Source: Pseudomonadota bacterium (GTDB lineage: Bacteria; Desulfobacterota; Syntrophia; Syntrophales; JADFWA01). Taken from it: DNA of 7,156 nt. The notes below the pieces were generated by a model, which was not told the DNA's origin, made no database searches, and saw nothing but the letters and a program-made list of their open reading frames with translations. This document shows positions 5,145 to 7,156 of the stretch, in pieces. The stretch covers positions 1 to 7,156 of the forward strand of contig JAUVKS010000096.1 in the NCBI GenBank assembly GCA_030596145.1, in the 5' to 3' direction. The first letter of the stretch is position 1. Each line of letters starts with the position of its first letter. A program made the position numbers and the translations under genes.

Positions 5145-6851
5145 TTCTGCCTGCACCCAATCTACGATAAATTTTTCCGCCTCATCCACTGAAAGTACTT
5201 CTACCTCACCGGATTTTCTGATCTTTACCTCTACCTTACCTTCCGCGAGTCTTTTAGGACCGACGGTAATCCGGAGCGGAATCCCGATCAGATCAGCATC
5301 ATTGAATTTTACTCCTGCCCTCTCGTCCCTGTCATCAAGTATAACCTCAATTCCCTTATCCATGAGACCTTGGTACAATTTTTCAGCCGTTGTTAAAAGT
5401 GCCTCATCCTTTATATTTACAGGCGTTATCATTACCTGAAATGGGGCTATCGAGACAGGCCATATAATCCCATTATCATCGTAATTCTGCTCTATACTCG
5501 CCGCAGCCGTTCTTCCTATACCGATCCCGTAGCACCCCATGACCATGTACTTCTCCTTGCCATCCTTATCCAGATAGGTGGCCTTCATCGCCTTGCTGTA
5601 TTTTGTCCCCAACTTGAAGACATGACCCACCTCGATACCCCTGGCAAACCTGAGAGGGCTTTCACAACGGGGACAACTGTCTGTTTCCTTGATAAGCCTC
5701 AGGTCCGCAAATTCGGTTACCTTAAAATCTCTTCCGATATTGGCATTCTTTATGTGATAATCCTCTTTGTTCGCCCCCACGACACAATTGGTCATATTTA
5801 CAAAGGAATAATCCGCGACAATCCTTGACTTTATATTGATGGGCCCGGCAAATCCCCTGGGAGAATCCGTTACCTCATAAATAATGTCGTCGGTCGCCAG
5901 CTCTAAGGAATCACATCCCAGATAGCTTCTAAGCTTTGCCTCATTTATCTCTTCATCCCCTCTCACGAGAACGGCAACAGGCGAATCATCAACCAGGAAT
6001 ATTAATGTTTTCACCACATCTTGCGGTGTAACATCAAGAAAAGCACAGACCTCTTCGATTGTTCTCACATCAGGAGTATGAATCTCCTCAAGAGGCGAAA
6101 ATGCTGACTCATCAACCGCCTTTTTCTCCGGCCTGGCGACTTCAGCCTTCTCTACATTCGCCGCATAGTCGCAGGAACTGCAAAAAACCAGGGCATCCTC
6201 TCCCGTATCAGCCATCACCATGAACTCATGAGAAAAACTGCCCCCAATATTTCCGGTATCAGCCTCCACAGCCCTGAACTTAAGACCACACCGGCTGAAA
6301 ATCCTGCTGTAAGCTTCAAACATCTTTTCATAGCTTATCTCGGCGCCCTTTTCATCCACGTCAAAGCTGTAGGCGTCCTTCATGCTGAATTCCTTGCAAC
6401 GCATGATTCCAAACCTCGGCCGTACCTCATCACGGAATTTTGTCTGTATCTGGTAGAGATTCCTTGGAAGCTGGCGGTAGGTCTTGACATCGTTGCGTAC
6501 AAGATCGGTTATTACCTCTTCATGGGTCGGGCCGAGACAGCATTCCCTGTCCTGGCGATCCCTAAACCTCAAGAGCTCCTTGCCATACTGTTGCCAGCGG
6601 CCGGATTCCTGCCAGAGTTCAGCCGGCTGTACCGCGGGAAGAAACACCTCCTGCGCACCTGCTCTGTTCATCTCTTCACGTACAATCTGCTCCACCTTCT
6701 TAATCACCCTGAACCCAAGGGGAAGATAAGAATATATCCCGCTGGTCAGCTTTCTTATCATTCCTGCCCTTATCATGAGCCGGTGACTGACAATTTCCGC
6801 ATCGGAAGGTATTTCCCTTCCCGTCGGCAAGAACATCTCAGAATAACGCAT
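5127..6851 (-). CDS. proS: Prolyl-tRNA synthetase, bacterial type with editing insertion
   Basis: Class II aminoacyl-tRNA synthetase that activates proline with ATP and charges tRNA-Pro in the cytoplasm. The 574-aa product has the bacterial arrangement: catalytic core with TSGIYSYLPLG (36-46), GPTHEE (107-112), motif 2 FRDEVRPRFG (139-148) and motif 3 GCYGIGIGRT (439-448). An editing insertion (about 225-400, YbaK/INS-like) splits the core, carries K281 in VVKTL (equivalent to the E. coli Lys that clears Ala-tRNA-Pro) and the GFAGP loop (333-337). A C-terminal anticodon-binding domain spans about 470-570. CxxC pairs at 224/227 and 393/396 flank the insertion and may bind zinc. ATG 6851 has AGGAGG four nt upstream. 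The last residues ELKADG and the stop come from a heptamer repeat. It is 37 nt downstream of ispG, and a cognate tRNA-Pro lies in the same window. Confidence 0.98.
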   Translation of the reverse strand: MRYSEMFLPTGREIPSDAEIVSHRLMIRAGMIRKLTSGIYSYLPLGFRVIKKVEQIVREEMNRAGAQEVFLPAVQPAELWQESGRWQQYGKELLRFRDRQDRECCLGPTHEEVITDLVRNDVKTYRQLPRNLYQIQTKFRDEVRPRFGIMRCKEFSMKDAYSFDVDEKGAEISYEKMFEAYSRIFSRCGLKFRAVEADTGNIGGSFSHEFMVMADTGEDALVFCSSCDYAANVEKAEVARPEKKAVDESAFSPLEEIHTPDVRTIEEVCAFLDVTPQDVVKTLIFLVDDSPVAVLVRGDEEINEAKLRSYLGCDSLELATDDIIYEVTDSPRGFAGPINIKSRIVADYSFVNMTNCVVGANKEDYHIKNANIGRDFKVTEFADLRLIKETDSCPRCESPLRFARGIEVGHVFKLGTKYSKAMKATYLDKDGKEKYMVMGCYGIGIGRTAAASIEQNYDDNGIIWPVSIAPFQVMITPVNIKDEALLTTAEKLYQGLMDKGIEVILDDRDERAGVKFNDADLIGIPLRITVGPKRLAEGKVEVKIRKSGEVEVLSVDEAEKFIVDWVQAELKADG

Positions 6852-6855
6852 TACT

Positions 6856-6861
6856 CCTCCT
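6856..6861 (-). promoter_or_regulatory. Shine-Dalgarno of proS
   Basis: AGGAGG on the minus strand, 4 nt before ATG 6851, within an A-rich leader. This is a strong site, in contrast to rel, which has none. Confidence 0.75.
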
Positions 6862-6880
6862 TTTAATTTTATTATGTAGC

Positions 6881-6898
6881 GCAGGGTTTCAGCCCTGC
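6881..6898. repeat. Small palindrome overlapping the ispG stop codon
   Basis: GCAGGG (6881-6886) and CCCTGC (6893-6898) pair around TTTCAG. On the minus strand the last ispG codons AGG CAG GGC TGA (R-Q-G-stop) are formed by this unit, which continues CTGAAACCCTGCGCTACA past the stop. The unit resembles dispersed palindromic repeats seen in related genomes (from memory). The hairpin is too short and lacks a U-tract, so terminator activity is not supported. Confidence 0.55.
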
Positions 6899-7156
6899 CT
6901 TAAAACCTCGCTTTTTATTTCATCCATTAATACATCAACAAACTCTTCCTCTTTTATCTTCCTTACAACCTTACCCTTCCTGAAAAGCACACCGATGCCG
7001 CGGCCTCCGGCAATACCTATATCAGCCTCAGCCGCCTCCCCCGGTCCGTTAACCACACAGCCCATGAGGGCGATCTTCATATACTCTTTCATCCCGGCCA
7101 GCTTTTCCTCCACCTCTGCCACCAGTCTGAAAAGATCTATCTCACAACGGCCACAA
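6889..7156 (-). CDS. ispG: IspG, 4-hydroxy-3-methylbut-2-enyl-diphosphate synthase, C-terminal part
   Basis: Iron-sulphur enzyme of the MEP pathway that reductively converts methylerythritol cyclodiphosphate to HMBPP, feeding isoprenoid, quinone and undecaprenyl phosphate synthesis. Only the last 88 residues are in the window; the reading frame is open to the right edge (first full codon 7155-7153), so the gene start lies outside. Seen: CGRCEIDLF at the edge, then LMGCVVNGPGEAAEADIGIAGG. The first Cys is 32 residues before the Cys of GCVVNGPGE, matching the spacing of E. coli C273 and C305; the Glu seven residues further matches E312, so these are the 4Fe-4S ligands. An extra Cys stands where the family usually has Thr (CGRT). 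The end of the protein lies in a palindromic repeat. The proS gene follows after 37 nt. Confidence 0.95.
   Translation of the reverse strand, partial: CGRCEIDLFRLVAEVEEKLAGMKEYMKIALMGCVVNGPGEAAEADIGIAGGRGIGVLFRKGKVVRKIKEEEFVDVLMDEIKSEVLRQG

Noticed and set aside
6228..6866. Long plus-strand open frame (212 codons) opposite proS
   Set aside because: It is the antisense shadow of the highly conserved ProS catalytic core; no plausible ribosome site or domain was seen.

Overview
The window is a compact bacterial chromosome segment in which every recognisable gene lies on the minus strand. In transcription order (from the right edge leftward) it holds the 3' part of ispG (MEP isoprenoid pathway), proS (prolyl-tRNA synthetase), a long bifunctional rel/spoT gene ((p)ppGpp synthetase/hydrolase), a secreted N-acetylmuramoyl-L-alanine amidase, rph (RNase PH), rdgB (XTP/dITP diphosphatase) and tRNA-Pro(UGG). 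All proteins are full length apart from IspG, which is cut by the window edge. I see no transposase, phage, CRISPR or defence gene. Protein style, the ispG-proS-rel order and the types of intergenic repeat suggest a Gram-negative anaerobe of the Desulfobacterota (former Deltaproteobacteria); this is an inference from memory, not a database result.

Layout: 6889-7156 ispG (partial); 37-nt gap; 5127-6851 proS; 103-nt gap packed with repeats; 2834-5023 rel; 302-nt repeat-bearing gap; 1848-2531 amidase; 346-nt repeat-bearing gap; 776-1501 rph; 4-nt overlap; 186-779 rdgB; 42-nt gap; 70-143 tRNA-Pro; then a perfect 14-bp hairpin and a G-rich edge.

Functionally this is core housekeeping: translation (ProS and a cognate tRNA-Pro), tRNA 3'-end trimming (RNase PH), nucleotide-pool cleaning (RdgB), stringent response (Rel), isoprenoid supply for undecaprenyl phosphate and quinones (IspG) and cell-wall cleavage (amidase). 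rph and rdgB are almost certainly translationally coupled. ispG-proS, and perhaps rel, could share a transcript, although the hairpin-rich gaps leave room for termination or processing.

The unusual content is between the genes. The larger gaps carry different palindromic or tandem repeats, and these touch coding ends: repeat sequence supplies the last codons and stop of both ispG and proS, abuts the amidase stop, and sits where the rel Shine-Dalgarno should be. Two gaps share a composite inverted-repeat architecture, and one hairpin carries G-quadruplex motifs on both strands. rdgB has no AUG at the position the family requires and most likely starts at CTG within a CTGA overlap with rph. I found no convincing evidence of a wholly new biological system.
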